Under the pieces are notes generated by a model. It searched no databases. It was not told the origin of the DNA and was given only the letters and a program-made list of their open reading frames with translations. Below, piece after piece: positions 56,112-64,000 of a DNA stretch of 64,000 nt. This DNA is from Clavibacter californiensis (GTDB lineage: Bacteria > Actinomycetota > Actinomycetes > Actinomycetales > Microbacteriaceae). The first letter of the stretch is position 1. Each line of letters begins with the position of its first letter. The stretch lies in NCBI RefSeq assembly GCF_021952865.1, contig NZ_CP040792.1:1984001-2048000 (forward strand), in the 5' to 3' direction. A program made the position numbers and the translations under genes.

Positions 56112-57659
56112 TCACCACTCGGCGACGCGGTAGTCCTTGAGGAAGACCCCCGAGATGTCCTCGCCGGCCTGGCCCATGACGATGGGGTCGTAGACACGCG
56201 CGGCGCCGTCCACCAGGTCGAGCGGCGCGTGGAAGCCCTCCTCGGCCAGCCGGACCTTGGTGGGGTGCGGGCGCTCGTCGGTGATCCAGCCCGTGTCGAC
56301 GCTCGTCATGAGGATGCCGTCCGTCTCGCGCATCTCGCGCGCCGACGTGCGGGTCATCATGTTGAGCGCGGCCTTTGCCATGTTCGTGTGCGGGTGGCCG
56401 GGGCCCTTGTACGCGCGGGCGAACTGGCCCTCCATGGCGCTCACGTTCACGACGTACTTCCGGCGCGACGCGGACGCGGCCATCGCGGGGCGCAGCCGGC
56501 TGACGAGCAGGAACGGCGCCGTGACGTTGGCGAGCTGGACCTCGAGCATCTCCAGCGGGTCCACCTCGTGCACGACCTGCGTCCAGCTGTTCGCGTCGTG
56601 CAGGTCGGGCACGAGGCCGCCCGCGTCGATCGCGGTGCCGGCGGCGAGGCGCGCGAGCGACGAGGAGCCCGCCGTCATGGCGAGCTCGGTGACCTCCGCC
56701 GCGGTGATGCCCGTGGCGGTCGAGAGGATCGGGTGCGCAGCGACGCTGGCGGCCAGGGCCGCGGGATGCGCGTCGTTGGTGTGCCCGAAGGTCAGCAGCT
56801 CGGGGAGGTCGCCGTCGGGCAGCGGCGCCGCCTCGGCCTCCGACAGCGGCGCGTACGAGCCGGGGGAGCGGCGCACGGTCTGCGCGGCGTTGTTGATGAG
56901 GATGTCGAGCGGACCCGCGGCGGCCACCGCGTCCGTGAGGCCGATGACCTGCGCGGGGTCGCGGAGGTCGAGGCCCACGATGCGCAGGCGGTGCACCCAC
57001 TCGTGCGCGTCGGGCAGGCCGGCGAAGCGGCGCACGGCGTCGCGGGGGAAGCGCGTGGTGATGGTGGTGTGCGCGCCGTCGCGGAGCAGACGCAGGGCGA
57101 TGTGCATGCCGATCTTGGCGCGGCCGCCCGTGAGCAGCGCGCGCATGCCGGAGAGGTCGGTGCGGGCCTCGCGCTTCGCGTGGTTGAGGAGCGCGCAGTC
57201 GGGGCAGAGCTGGTGGTAGAAGGCATCGACCTGCGTGTAGTGCTGCTTGCAGATGTAGCAGGGGCGCGAGCGGAGGAGGGTGCCGGCGGTGGGCTTCGCG
57301 GTGGTGATGGCGAGCGGGATGCCGCGGGTCTCGTCGTCGATGCGGTCGGGTGCGCCCGTGGCGGTGGCGGCGACGACGGCGCGGTCCGCGCTCGCGACGG
57401 CCTCGCGCTTCTCGAGCCGACGCGCCTTCTTCACCTGCTTGAACATGGACGCCGTGGCGCGGCGGACGGCGACGAAGTCGGGGTGCTCCTCGTCGATGTC
57501 GGCGAGGGAGCCGAGCACGCGGAGGGCGACGGCGAGGTCGTCCGGGTCGATGGCCGATCCGGGGGCGGCCGACCGGTCGGGGGAGGCGGCGGCATCGGGC
57601 ATGGGGGTGACGGGATCCGCGGGGCGGGCGGGGTCGTCGGGCAGGGCGTCGGAGGGCAC
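56112..57659 (-). CDS. zinc-ribbon SDR-family oxidoreductase
   Basis: A 515-residue protein with an N-terminal disordered and coiled segment (about 1-95), a zinc ribbon (Cys133, Cys136, Cys151, Cys154), and a short-chain dehydrogenase fold from about 170. TGGRAKIG (176-183) is the nucleotide loop and NNAAQT the next SDR signature. At the expected YxxxK site I read TNMAK, so the catalytic Tyr is Thr; Ser in VSAMEG is kept. The enzyme may use another residue or be non-catalytic. Start is GTG 57659, 5 nt after TATCAT, fitting a leaderless mRNA; a later ATG at 57602 is the alternative and would lose 19 residues of disordered tail only. Confidence 0.75.
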   Translation of the reverse strand: MPSDALPDDPARPADPVTPMPDAAASPDRSAAPGSAIDPDDLAVALRVLGSLADIDEEHPDFVAVRRATASMFKQVKKARRLEKREAVASADRAVVAATATGAPDRIDDETRGIPLAITTAKPTAGTLLRSRPCYICKQHYTQVDAFYHQLCPDCALLNHAKREARTDLSGMRALLTGGRAKIGMHIALRLLRDGAHTTITTRFPRDAVRRFAGLPDAHEWVHRLRIVGLDLRDPAQVIGLTDAVAAAGPLDILINNAAQTVRRSPGSYAPLSEAEAAPLPDGDLPELLTFGHTNDAHPAALAASVAAHPILSTATGITAAEVTELAMTAGSSSLARLAAGTAIDAGGLVPDLHDANSWTQVVHEVDPLEMLEVQLANVTAPFLLVSRLRPAMAASASRRKYVVNVSAMEGQFARAYKGPGHPHTNMAKAALNMMTRTSAREMRETDGILMTSVDTGWITDERPHPTKVRLAEEGFHAPLDLVDGAARVYDPIVMGQAGEDISGVFLKDYRVAEW

Positions 57660-57664
57660 AGGAG

Positions 57665-57670
57665 ATGATA
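57665..57670 (-). promoter_or_regulatory. -10 box for leaderless SDR transcript
   Basis: Minus strand TATCAT, the best TATAAT match of the leaderless set, ends 5 nt before the GTG. Confidence 0.5.
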
Positions 57671-57744
57671 CCCGGGACCTCGGCGGCGCCCGGGCGCCGA
57701 CCGGCTCCCCGCGCTGCGCGGCGGGACCAGCGGATCGAGCCGCG

Positions 57745-58020
57745 CTACATCGTGGTGGCGAAGCCCACCGCGGCGGCGATGACCGCCCAGAGCGCGATGG
57801 TGACGACCACGAGGGCGATGACGCCGGTGCGGCGGTCGCGCCAGCGCGCCCGCTCGGTCTCGGGGTCGACGGGGACGGACTCCGGGGCGGTGACGCCGGC
57901 GGTCGCGTCGTCCGCGACATGACCCGCTGTGGCCTTGACCGTGTCGGCGGGCGGAGTCGATGCCGGGGTCGGGTGGAGCTGGGCGCGGTGGGGACGCGGA
58001 TCGAGCGGGAGGGACGGCAT
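57745..58020 (-). CDS. small single-pass membrane protein, 91 residues
   Basis: An N-terminal Pro-rich, mostly polar part with an ERARWRDRRTG segment, then one transmembrane helix (about 68-89, VIALVVVTIALWAVIAAAVGF). No family recognised. TACGGT (minus strand 58032-58027) lies 6 nt before the ATG, so it may be leaderless. It is divergent from the helicase gene. Confidence 0.65.
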   Translation of the reverse strand: MPSLPLDPRPHRAQLHPTPASTPPADTVKATAGHVADDATAGVTAPESVPVDPETERARWRDRRTGVIALVVVTIALWAVIAAAVGFATTM

Positions 58021-58107
58021 CCGGCGACCGTACGCGCTGGCGCCCCGAGGACCCTGCGGCCTGTGGAGAACTCCGCGGTGGGATGCGTGGGGGAGGATGG
58101 ACGCATC

Positions 58108-60648
58108 ATGTCGGACACCGCGCTCGCCCCCACGCTCACCGAGGAGGCGGCCCGGCTGGCCGTGGACGGGGCGACCGACGACGCCATCTACGACGCGTTC
58201 GCCGAGTGGGCGATCGCACGCGGGATCGAGCTCTACCCGGCGCAGGACGAGGCGGCGCTGGAGATCGCGTCGGGCGCGAACCTCATCCTCTCGACGCCGA
58301 CGGGCACGGGGAAGTCGCTCGTCGCCGTCGCTGCGCACTTCGCGGCGCTCGCCCGGGGTCGCCGCTCGTACTACACGGCCCCGATCAAGGCGCTCGTCTC
58401 CGAGAAGTTCTTCGCGCTCGTGGAGCTGTTCGGCGCGGCGCAGGTGGGAATGGTCACGGGCGACTCCTCCGTCAACCCGGACGCGCCGATCATCTGCTGC
58501 ACCGCGGAGATCCTCGCCAACCGGTCGCTCCGCGGCGGCGCGGACACGCCCGTCGACCAGGTGGTCATGGACGAGTTCCACTTCTACGCGGATCCCCAGC
58601 GCGGCTGGGCCTGGCAGGTGCCGCTCCTGCTCCTGCCGCACGCGCAGTTCGTGCTCATGTCGGCGACGCTCGGCGACGTGACCGACCTCGCGGACGACCT
58701 CACGCGCCGCACCGGGCGGGCGACGGCGCGGATCACGGGCATCGAGCGGCCGGTGCCGCTCTTCTTCCACTACGCGGTGACGCCCGTGCAGGAGACCGTC
58801 GAGGAGCTGCTCGACACGAAGCAGGCGCCCGTCTACATCGTGCACTTCGCGCAGGCCGCGGCACTCGAGCGGGCGCAGGCGCTCTCGAGCATCAAGATCG
58901 TGACGCGCGAGCAGCGGGACGAGATCGCCGAGATCATCGGCGGCTTCCGGTTCAGCACGGCGTTCGGGAAGACGCTCTCGCGGCTCGTGCGCGCGGGGAT
59001 CGGCGTGCACCACGCGGGCATGCTGCCGAAGTACCGGCGGCTCGTCGAGCAGCTCGCCCAGCAGGGACTGCTCCGGGTGATCTGCGGCACCGACACCCTG
59101 GGCGTCGGCATCAACGTCCCGATCCGCACGGTGCTCTTCACGGGCCTCACCAAGTACGACGGCACCCGGATGCGGCAGCTCAACGCGCGCGAGTTCCACC
59201 AGATCGCGGGGCGCGCCGGCCGCGCCGGCTACGACACCGCCGGGACCGTGGTGGCGCAGGCCCCCGAGCACGAGACCGAGAACATCAAGATGCTCGAGCG
59301 CGCGGGCGACGACGTGAAGAAGCGCCGCAAGCTCGTGCGGAAGAAGGCGCCCGAGGGCTTCGTCTCCTGGGGCGAGCCGAGCTTCCGGAAGCTCATCGAC
59401 GCGGAGCCAGAGCGGCTGACGTCGAGCATGCAGGTGAGCCACGCGATGATGCTCAACGTCATCGCGCGCGGCGGCGACGTGTTCCGGAACATGCGCGCGC
59501 TCGTCGAGGACAACCACGAGCCGAGGATCCGCCAGCTCGCGCTCGCCCGCCGCGCCCTCGCCATCTACCGGACGCTGCGGACGGCCGGGATCGTGGAGCA
59601 GGTCGAGGACCCGGATGGGGGGCCGACGCGGATCACGCTCACGGTCGACCTGCAGGCCGACTTCGCGCTCAACCAGCCGCTGTCGCCGTTCGCGGTCGCC
59701 GTGTTCGAGATCCTCGACCGGGAGTCGCCGACGTACGCGCTCGACATGGTGAGCGTGGTCGAGGCGACGCTCGACGACCCGCGGCCGATCCTCTCGCAGC
59801 AGCAGTTCAAGGCCCGAGGCGAGGCCGTGCAGGCGATGAAGGCCGACGGCATCGAGTACGACGAGCGCATGGAGCTGCTGGAGTCCGTCACGCACCCGAA
59901 GCCGCTCGAGGAGCTGCTCGACCAGTCGTTCACGACCTACGCGGCGAGCCAGCCGTGGATCGGGGACTTCGCGCTCAGCCCCAAGTCGGTCGTCCGCGAC
60001 ATGTACGAGCGGGCCATGTCCTTCAGCGAGCTGATCTCCTTCTACGGCCTCATGCGCTCCGAGGGCCTCGTGCTCCGCTACCTCTCCGACGCGTTCCGGG
60101 CGCTGCGTCAGACGATCCCCGACGAGGCCAAGACCGAGGAGCTGCTCGACGTCATCGAGTGGCTGGGCGAGCTCGTGCGCCAGGTCGACTCGAGCCTCCT
60201 CGACGAGTGGGAGGAGCTGTCGCACCCGACCCAGGCGCCCGGCGACGCGCCCGTGCTGCCGCCCGCGCCGAAGCTCCTCACGTCGAACACGCGCGCGTTC
60301 CGGATCCTCGTGCGCAACGAGCTGTTCCGCCGCGTGCAGCTCGCGGCTCGCGAGGACCTGCAGGCGCTCGGCGAGCTCGACGCCGCGTCCGGCTTCGACG
60401 CGGACGCGTGGGGCGACGCGCTCGACGGCTACTTCGGCGAGTACGACCGCATCCTCACCGACGGCGACGCCCGCAGCCAGGCGCTCGTCACGATCGAGGA
60501 GGGCCCTGCCGCGTGGACCGTGCGTCAGGCGCTGCACGATCCCGAGGGCGACCACGACTGGGGGATCGAGGCGACGGTGGACCTCGACGCGTCGAACGAG
60601 GCGGGCGAGGCCGTCGTGCGCGTGACGCGCGTGGGCACCCTCTCGTGA
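58108..60648 (+). CDS. DUF3516-type Ski2-like DExH helicase
   Basis: An 846-residue SF2 helicase. Walker A TPTGTGKS is at 63-70, motif II DEFH at 155-158, motif III MSATLGD, and motif VI HQIAGRAGRAGYD. The part after the helicase core (about 460-846) carries the DUF3516 extension found in actinobacteria, with KRRKLVRKKAP and a C-terminal domain. Ski2-like proteins unwind RNA or RNP for decay or processing; an RNA role is likely but untested. GGGAGGA lies about 10 nt before the ATG. Its stop overlaps the next gene's start (GTGA), so the two are coupled. Confidence 0.88.
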   Translation: MSDTALAPTLTEEAARLAVDGATDDAIYDAFAEWAIARGIELYPAQDEAALEIASGANLILSTPTGTGKSLVAVAAHFAALARGRRSYYTAPIKALVSEKFFALVELFGAAQVGMVTGDSSVNPDAPIICCTAEILANRSLRGGADTPVDQVVMDEFHFYADPQRGWAWQVPLLLLPHAQFVLMSATLGDVTDLADDLTRRTGRATARITGIERPVPLFFHYAVTPVQETVEELLDTKQAPVYIVHFAQAAALERAQALSSIKIVTREQRDEIAEIIGGFRFSTAFGKTLSRLVRAGIGVHHAGMLPKYRRLVEQLAQQGLLRVICGTDTLGVGINVPIRTVLFTGLTKYDGTRMRQLNAREFHQIAGRAGRAGYDTAGTVVAQAPEHETENIKMLERAGDDVKKRRKLVRKKAPEGFVSWGEPSFRKLIDAEPERLTSSMQVSHAMMLNVIARGGDVFRNMRALVEDNHEPRIRQLALARRALAIYRTLRTAGIVEQVEDPDGGPTRITLTVDLQADFALNQPLSPFAVAVFEILDRESPTYALDMVSVVEATLDDPRPILSQQQFKARGEAVQAMKADGIEYDERMELLESVTHPKPLEELLDQSFTTYAASQPWIGDFALSPKSVVRDMYERAMSFSELISFYGLMRSEGLVLRYLSDAFRALRQTIPDEAKTEELLDVIEWLGELVRQVDSSLLDEWEELSHPTQAPGDAPVLPPAPKLLTSNTRAFRILVRNELFRRVQLAAREDLQALGELDAASGFDADAWGDALDGYFGEYDRILTDGDARSQALVTIEEGPAAWTVRQALHDPEGDHDWGIEATVDLDASNEAGEAVVRVTRVGTLS

Positions 60649-61574
60649 GCGCCGCGCCCCACCTGCCCGACCTCGCGGGGCGGACGGTCCTCGTCACGGG
60701 CGCGAACGGCGGCATCGGCTTCTGGACCTCCGCGCAGCTCGCCGCCGCGGGCGCCCGCGTGCTCCTCGCCTGCCGCTCCGCCGAGCGCGGTGACGCCGCC
60801 GCCCGGGCGCTCCGGGCGCGTGCGCCGGGGGCCGACGTGGATGTCGTGTCCCTGGATCTCGCGAGCCTGGCCAGCGTGGACGCATGCGTCGCCGCCGTGC
60901 GGGAGGACCTCGACGCGATCGTCGCGAACGCGGGCCTCACCCCCGCGGGCGGACGCGCGCGGCACCGCCGGACGACCGTCGACGGGTTCGAGGAGCTCAT
61001 GGGCACCAACGCGCTCGGCCACTTCGCGCTCGTCGCCGGGCTCGCGCCGCGGCTGCGGGCGGACGGACGCGTGGTGATGCTCGGATCCCTCGCCCATCGC
61101 CTCTCGCCGCTCGACCTCGGCGACCTCGCGGGGGAGCGGCGCATGCCCGCGCTCGTGAGGTACGGCCGGTCGAAGACGGCGTGCATGGTGATCGCGGCCG
61201 AGCTCGACCGGCGGTGGCGCGCCGCGGGATCCGACCGCATGGCGCTCGCGGCGCACCCCGGCTACTCGGTGGACGCGCTGACGCCGCCGCAGGAGCCGGC
61301 CGACCGTGCGCGCGGACTCGACGCCGCACGCCGCCGGCTCGCGCGGGCCGGCCGCGTTTCGGTGCAGGGCAAGGACGCCGGCGCGTGGCCGGTGGCGCAC
61401 GCCGCGGCCGCGGACGGCGTCACGGGCGGTGCGTACTGGGGACCCGCGGGCCCGCTCGAGCTGAAGGGCGCGCCTGCTCCCGGGTTCGTCGCGGAGCACG
61501 CGCGATCACGGGCCGTCGCCGAGCAGCTGTGGGCGGCCGCCGAGGACGCGACGGGGATCCGCTTCCGGCCCTGA
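60645..61574 (+). CDS. SDR-family NAD(P)-dependent oxidoreductase
   Basis: A 309-residue SDR similar in style to retinol-dehydrogenase/WWOX-type enzymes. TGANGGIG at 18-25 binds NADP, NAG at 95-97, catalytic Ser148, Tyr173 and Lys177 (YGRSK), so the catalytic set is complete. Substrate unknown. The GTG start overlaps the helicase stop by GTGA, so its expression follows the helicase, an unexpected pairing. Confidence 0.88.
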   Translation: MSAAPHLPDLAGRTVLVTGANGGIGFWTSAQLAAAGARVLLACRSAERGDAAARALRARAPGADVDVVSLDLASLASVDACVAAVREDLDAIVANAGLTPAGGRARHRRTTVDGFEELMGTNALGHFALVAGLAPRLRADGRVVMLGSLAHRLSPLDLGDLAGERRMPALVRYGRSKTACMVIAAELDRRWRAAGSDRMALAAHPGYSVDALTPPQEPADRARGLDAARRRLARAGRVSVQGKDAGAWPVAHAAAADGVTGGAYWGPAGPLELKGAPAPGFVAEHARSRAVAEQLWAAAEDATGIRFRP

Positions 61575-61588
61575 CGGGGCCCGCCGGC

Positions 61589-62707
61589 TCAGCCCCGAGG
61601 CGCCCCGAGCACGTCGTCGAGCGCGTCGCGGAACGCGGCCGTCTCCTCGGGGGTGCCGACGGAGACCCGGAGCCAGCCCTCGGGTCCCGTCTCGCGGATC
61701 AGGACGCCCCGGTCGAGCAGCCCCTGCCACACCGCGTGCCGGTCGGGGAACCGGCCGAAGAGGACGAAGTTCGCATCCGAGGGCGCCACCTCGAAGCCAC
61801 GCCCGCGCAGCCACTCGACGAGCGCGTCGCGCTCCTCGCGGAGGGACGCGACCTGCGCGAGCAGCACCCCGCTGTGCCGGAGGGCGGCGGTCGCGCTCAC
61901 CTGCGTGATCCGCGACAGGTGGTACGGCAGGCGCACGATGCGGAGCGCGTCGACGACCGCGGGGGAGGCGGCGAGGTAGCCGAGCCGGCCGCCGGCGAAG
62001 GCGAACGCCTTGCTCATGGTGCGCGAGACGATGAGGCGCGGGTGCTCCGGCAGCAGCGAGATCGCCGTCGGCACGCCCTCGCGGCGGAACTCGGCGTACG
62101 CCTCGTCGATCACCACGACGCCGGGCGCGACGGAGAGCACGTGCTCGATCTCGGGGATCGTGAGCGCGGTGCCCGTCGGGTTGTTCGGCGAGGTGAGGAA
62201 CACGACGCTCGGCTGGTGCTCCTCGACGAGCGCCGTGACGTCCGCGAGGTCGAGCGTGAAGTCCTCGTGGCGACGGCCGGAGACCCAGCGCGTGAGCGTG
62301 TTGCGCGCGTACTCCGGGTACATCGCGTAGTGCGGCGCGAAGGAGAGCGCGACGCGGTCGGTGCCGCCGAAGGCCTGGAGCACCTGCTGCAGCACCTCGT
62401 TGGATCCGTTCGCCGCCCAGACGTTCTCGGGGCCGAGCTCCAGGCCGCTGTCCGCCGTGAGGTACTCGGCGAGCTCGGTGCGCAGCTCGAGGAACTCGCG
62501 GTCGGGGTAGCGGTTGAGCCCGCGCGCGGCCTCGAGCACGGCCTCGCTCACCGCGACCGCGACCTCCTCGGGCAGCGGGTACGGGTTCTCGTTCACGTTG
62601 AGGAGCACGGGCACGTCGAGCTGCGGGGCGCCGTAGGGCTCCTCGCCGCGGATCCCGTCGCGGAGGGGCAGGTCGGCGAGGGTGGTCTCGGACCAGTCGG
62701 GGCTCAT
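61589..62707 (-). CDS. hisC: histidinol-phosphate aminotransferase
   Basis: A 372-residue class I/II PLP aminotransferase of the HisC group. Schiff-base Lys233 (TMSKAF), SPNNPTG at 173-179, Asp201 and Tyr204 (DEAY) and Arg241 form the cofactor site. It is not in a his cluster, so it could instead act on aromatic amino acids; HisC and aromatic aminotransferases are hard to separate by sequence. GAGGAG precedes the ATG. It is convergent with the SDR gene, whose stop is 14 nt away, and divergent from the alpha/beta hydrolase. Confidence 0.85.
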   Translation of the reverse strand: MSPDWSETTLADLPLRDGIRGEEPYGAPQLDVPVLLNVNENPYPLPEEVAVAVSEAVLEAARGLNRYPDREFLELRTELAEYLTADSGLELGPENVWAANGSNEVLQQVLQAFGGTDRVALSFAPHYAMYPEYARNTLTRWVSGRRHEDFTLDLADVTALVEEHQPSVVFLTSPNNPTGTALTIPEIEHVLSVAPGVVVIDEAYAEFRREGVPTAISLLPEHPRLIVSRTMSKAFAFAGGRLGYLAASPAVVDALRIVRLPYHLSRITQVSATAALRHSGVLLAQVASLREERDALVEWLRGRGFEVAPSDANFVLFGRFPDRHAVWQGLLDRGVLIRETGPEGWLRVSVGTPEETAAFRDALDDVLGAPRG

Positions 62708-62780
62708 GGGTCTCCTCGGGAGTCGTCGGGCTCCCCATCCTCCCATCGACCGGGCAGGCGGACGCCCGGCGCGGGGCGGC

Positions 62781-62786
62781 TAGGGT
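62781..62786 (+). promoter_or_regulatory. -10 box for leaderless hydrolase transcript
   Basis: TAGGGT ends 6 nt before the ATG at 62793; no Shine-Dalgarno site. Confidence 0.45.
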
Positions 62787-62792
62787 CGACGG

Positions 62793-63722
62793 ATGCGGTC
62801 CCCCCTCGCCCGGCTCGCGCGCGTGCGGCTCCCGGGGGACGTGCACCGCACCGAGTCCGCGCCGCCGCGCTGGCTCCTGATCTCCCGCCGCTACGGGTCG
62901 CGGGCGATCCCCGTCGAGCACGACCTCGAACGGCGCACCGTGCTCGGCTTCCGGGTCGCGATCAAGGTGTTCCGGTCGTCGGGCGCGAACACCGGTCGCA
63001 TCCTGTCGGCCGCCCCGTCGCGCGAGGGCTCGCCGGGGTCCGCCGAGGCGCGTCCGGCCTTCGTGCTCGTGCACGGGATCGGCGTCTCCTCGCGCTACTT
63101 CCACCCCGTGGCCGCGTTCCTCGCCGAGCACGGCACCGTGTACGCGATCGACCTGCCGGGCTACGGCGAGTCGCCCAGGGTCCGTCGGGACGTGACGCTC
63201 GACGACCACGCGGCCGTCGTGGCCGAGGTGATCCGGATGCACGGCCTCGTCGACCCCGTCGTCGTCGGCCACTCGATGGGCACCCAGATCGTGACCCGGC
63301 TCGCCGTCGACCAGCCCGAGGTCACCGACCGCGTCGTGCTCATCGCCCCCACGCTCCCGCCGCGGACGCGCGGCGTCGTGCGGGCGGCCGTCGCGCTCGC
63401 GGTCGACACCCTGCGCGAGCCGCTGCTGGCGAACGCCGTGGTGCTCGGCGACTACTTCCTGCGCTGCGGGGTCCCGTACTACCTCCGGCAGCTGCCGCAC
63501 CTCATCGACGACGCGATCGAGGAGCGGGCGCCGCGGATCCGCGCGCGGACGCTCGTCCTGGTGGGCGACAGGGACGCGGTGGTCGACCGGCCGTTCGCGC
63601 GCGACCTGGCCGAGCGGATCCCTCGCGGGACGCACCGCGTGGCCCGCGGCCCGCACGTCGTCATGTACACGGATCCGCTCGGGGTCGCGCGCGCGATCGT
63701 GGAGCATGCCCGGGCCCGCTGA
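62793..63722 (+). CDS. alpha/beta hydrolase
   Basis: A 309-residue serine hydrolase of the alpha/beta fold. The oxyanion loop follows VLVHGIG (HG at 94-95), the nucleophile is Ser161 in VVGHSMGTQ, Asp is in VGDRDAVV and the His in RGPHVVMY. A 60-residue N-terminal segment precedes the fold. No signal peptide. Substrate (ester, lactone or peptide) unknown. Another hydrolase starts 67 nt downstream. Confidence 0.86.
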   Translation: MRSPLARLARVRLPGDVHRTESAPPRWLLISRRYGSRAIPVEHDLERRTVLGFRVAIKVFRSSGANTGRILSAAPSREGSPGSAEARPAFVLVHGIGVSSRYFHPVAAFLAEHGTVYAIDLPGYGESPRVRRDVTLDDHAAVVAEVIRMHGLVDPVVVGHSMGTQIVTRLAVDQPEVTDRVVLIAPTLPPRTRGVVRAAVALAVDTLREPLLANAVVLGDYFLRCGVPYYLRQLPHLIDDAIEERAPRIRARTLVLVGDRDAVVDRPFARDLAERIPRGTHRVARGPHVVMYTDPLGVARAIVEHARAR

Positions 63723-63777
63723 GGCGGCGGATGCGCAGCCGACGCGCCGCGGGCCGGTCGCGCCCATCCCGTCCGGG

Positions 63778-63783
63778 CAGGAT
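63778..63783 (+). promoter_or_regulatory. -10 box for leaderless transcript of the last gene
   Basis: CAGGAT ends 6 nt before the GTG at 63790. Confidence 0.4.
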
Positions 63784-63789
63784 GGACGG

Positions 63790-64000
63790 GTGACCGCCGC
63801 AGGACCCGACCCGCTCCCGCCGCTCCCGCTCCTCCGCAAGGCGCTCGACTGGGCCCTCGACTACGCCTATGTCCTCCGCTGGCAGATCGCGGCCACGCTC
63901 TCCCGCGACGACGCCCGCTCCTTCGAGGACGGGCGCGACGACCGGCCGACGATCCTCGTGCTGCCGGGCGTCTACGAGCGCTGGCAGTTCATGCTCCCGA
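63790..64000 (+). CDS. alpha/beta hydrolase, 5' part only (cut by window end)
   Basis: An open frame of 70 codons that continues past the window. The GTG start, the strand and the segment TILVLPGVYERWQFMLP, which looks like the first beta-strand and oxyanion loop of an alpha/beta hydrolase, suggest a second hydrolase next to the one at 62793. Too little is visible to say more. Confidence 0.55.
   Translation, partial: MTAAGPDPLPPLPLLRKALDWALDYAYVLRWQIAATLSRDDARSFEDGRDDRPTILVLPGVYERWQFMLP

Overview
The window is a GC-rich (about 70% or more by eye) chromosomal segment from an actinobacterium. Gene content and order (the clpP1-clpP2-clpX block beside tig, rpiB next to a Nei-type glycosylase, rplU-rpmA-obg-proB-proA-nadD-rsfS) fit Microbacteriaceae, with Clavibacter or a close relative the best guess. 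That assignment is inference from gene order, composition and protein style. I see no insertion sequence, prophage, integrase, CRISPR array or defence island, so this looks like ordinary core chromosome.

Layout. 1-2.3 kb: thioredoxin-fold oxidoreductase, rpiB, Nei-like glycosylase. 2.5-8.6 kb: dps and a 1,806-residue polytopic membrane protein, both on the minus strand. 8.7-14.8 kb: tRNA-Gly, tRNA-Pro, tig, clpP1-clpP2, an SfnG-like flavin monooxygenase (minus) and clpX. 14.9-21.2 kb: an M3 peptidase divergent from a methyltransferase, then the minus-strand chain valS-GNAT-small protein. 21.3-24.8 kb: GTP-type pckG divergent from a RamB/ScfR-like regulator. 24.8-30.8 kb: a peptide-type ABC importer (lipoprotein, two permeases, fused double ATPase) divergent from a TetR regulator. 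30.9-37.7 kb: methyltransferase, T-box leader, ileS-folC-DUF4233-ndk. 37.7-42 kb: VKOR-like protein, RNase E/G, DUF4031. 42-50 kb: ribosome and proline block (rplU, rpmA, obg, proB, proA, nadD, rsfS) with small membrane and zinc proteins. 50-56 kb: tRNA-Ala, lipoprotein esterase, fructose operon fruR-fruK-fruA-HPr. 56-64 kb: zinc-ribbon SDR, DUF3516 Ski2-like helicase, second SDR, hisC, and two alpha/beta hydrolases, the last cut by the window edge.

How it works together. Proteostasis (tig, ClpP1P2, ClpX, M3 peptidase), translation (two aminoacyl-tRNA synthetases, L21/L27, Obg, RsfS, three tRNAs) and central carbon control (PEP carboxykinase with its probable acetate-type regulator; fructose PTS with its DeoR regulator) dominate. 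Genes are tightly packed, with many ATGA or GTGA start/stop overlaps. Convergent pairs usually share one near-perfect hairpin terminator.

The most interesting signals are at DNA level: (i) a repeated promoter layout in which a TANNNT-like hexamer sits 5-7 nt before the start codon, implying leaderless mRNAs for about a dozen genes; (ii) marked excess of the palindrome GGATCC in all three reading frames; (iii) a short translational-type T-box before ileS; (iv) probable operators for the TetR, RamB-like and FruR regulators; (v) long structured leaders before rplU and the RNase E/G gene. I did not find a clearly new multi-gene system; the odd proteins worth testing are the giant membrane protein, the zinc-ribbon SDR lacking the usual Tyr, and the acidic tail-anchored protein after nadD.
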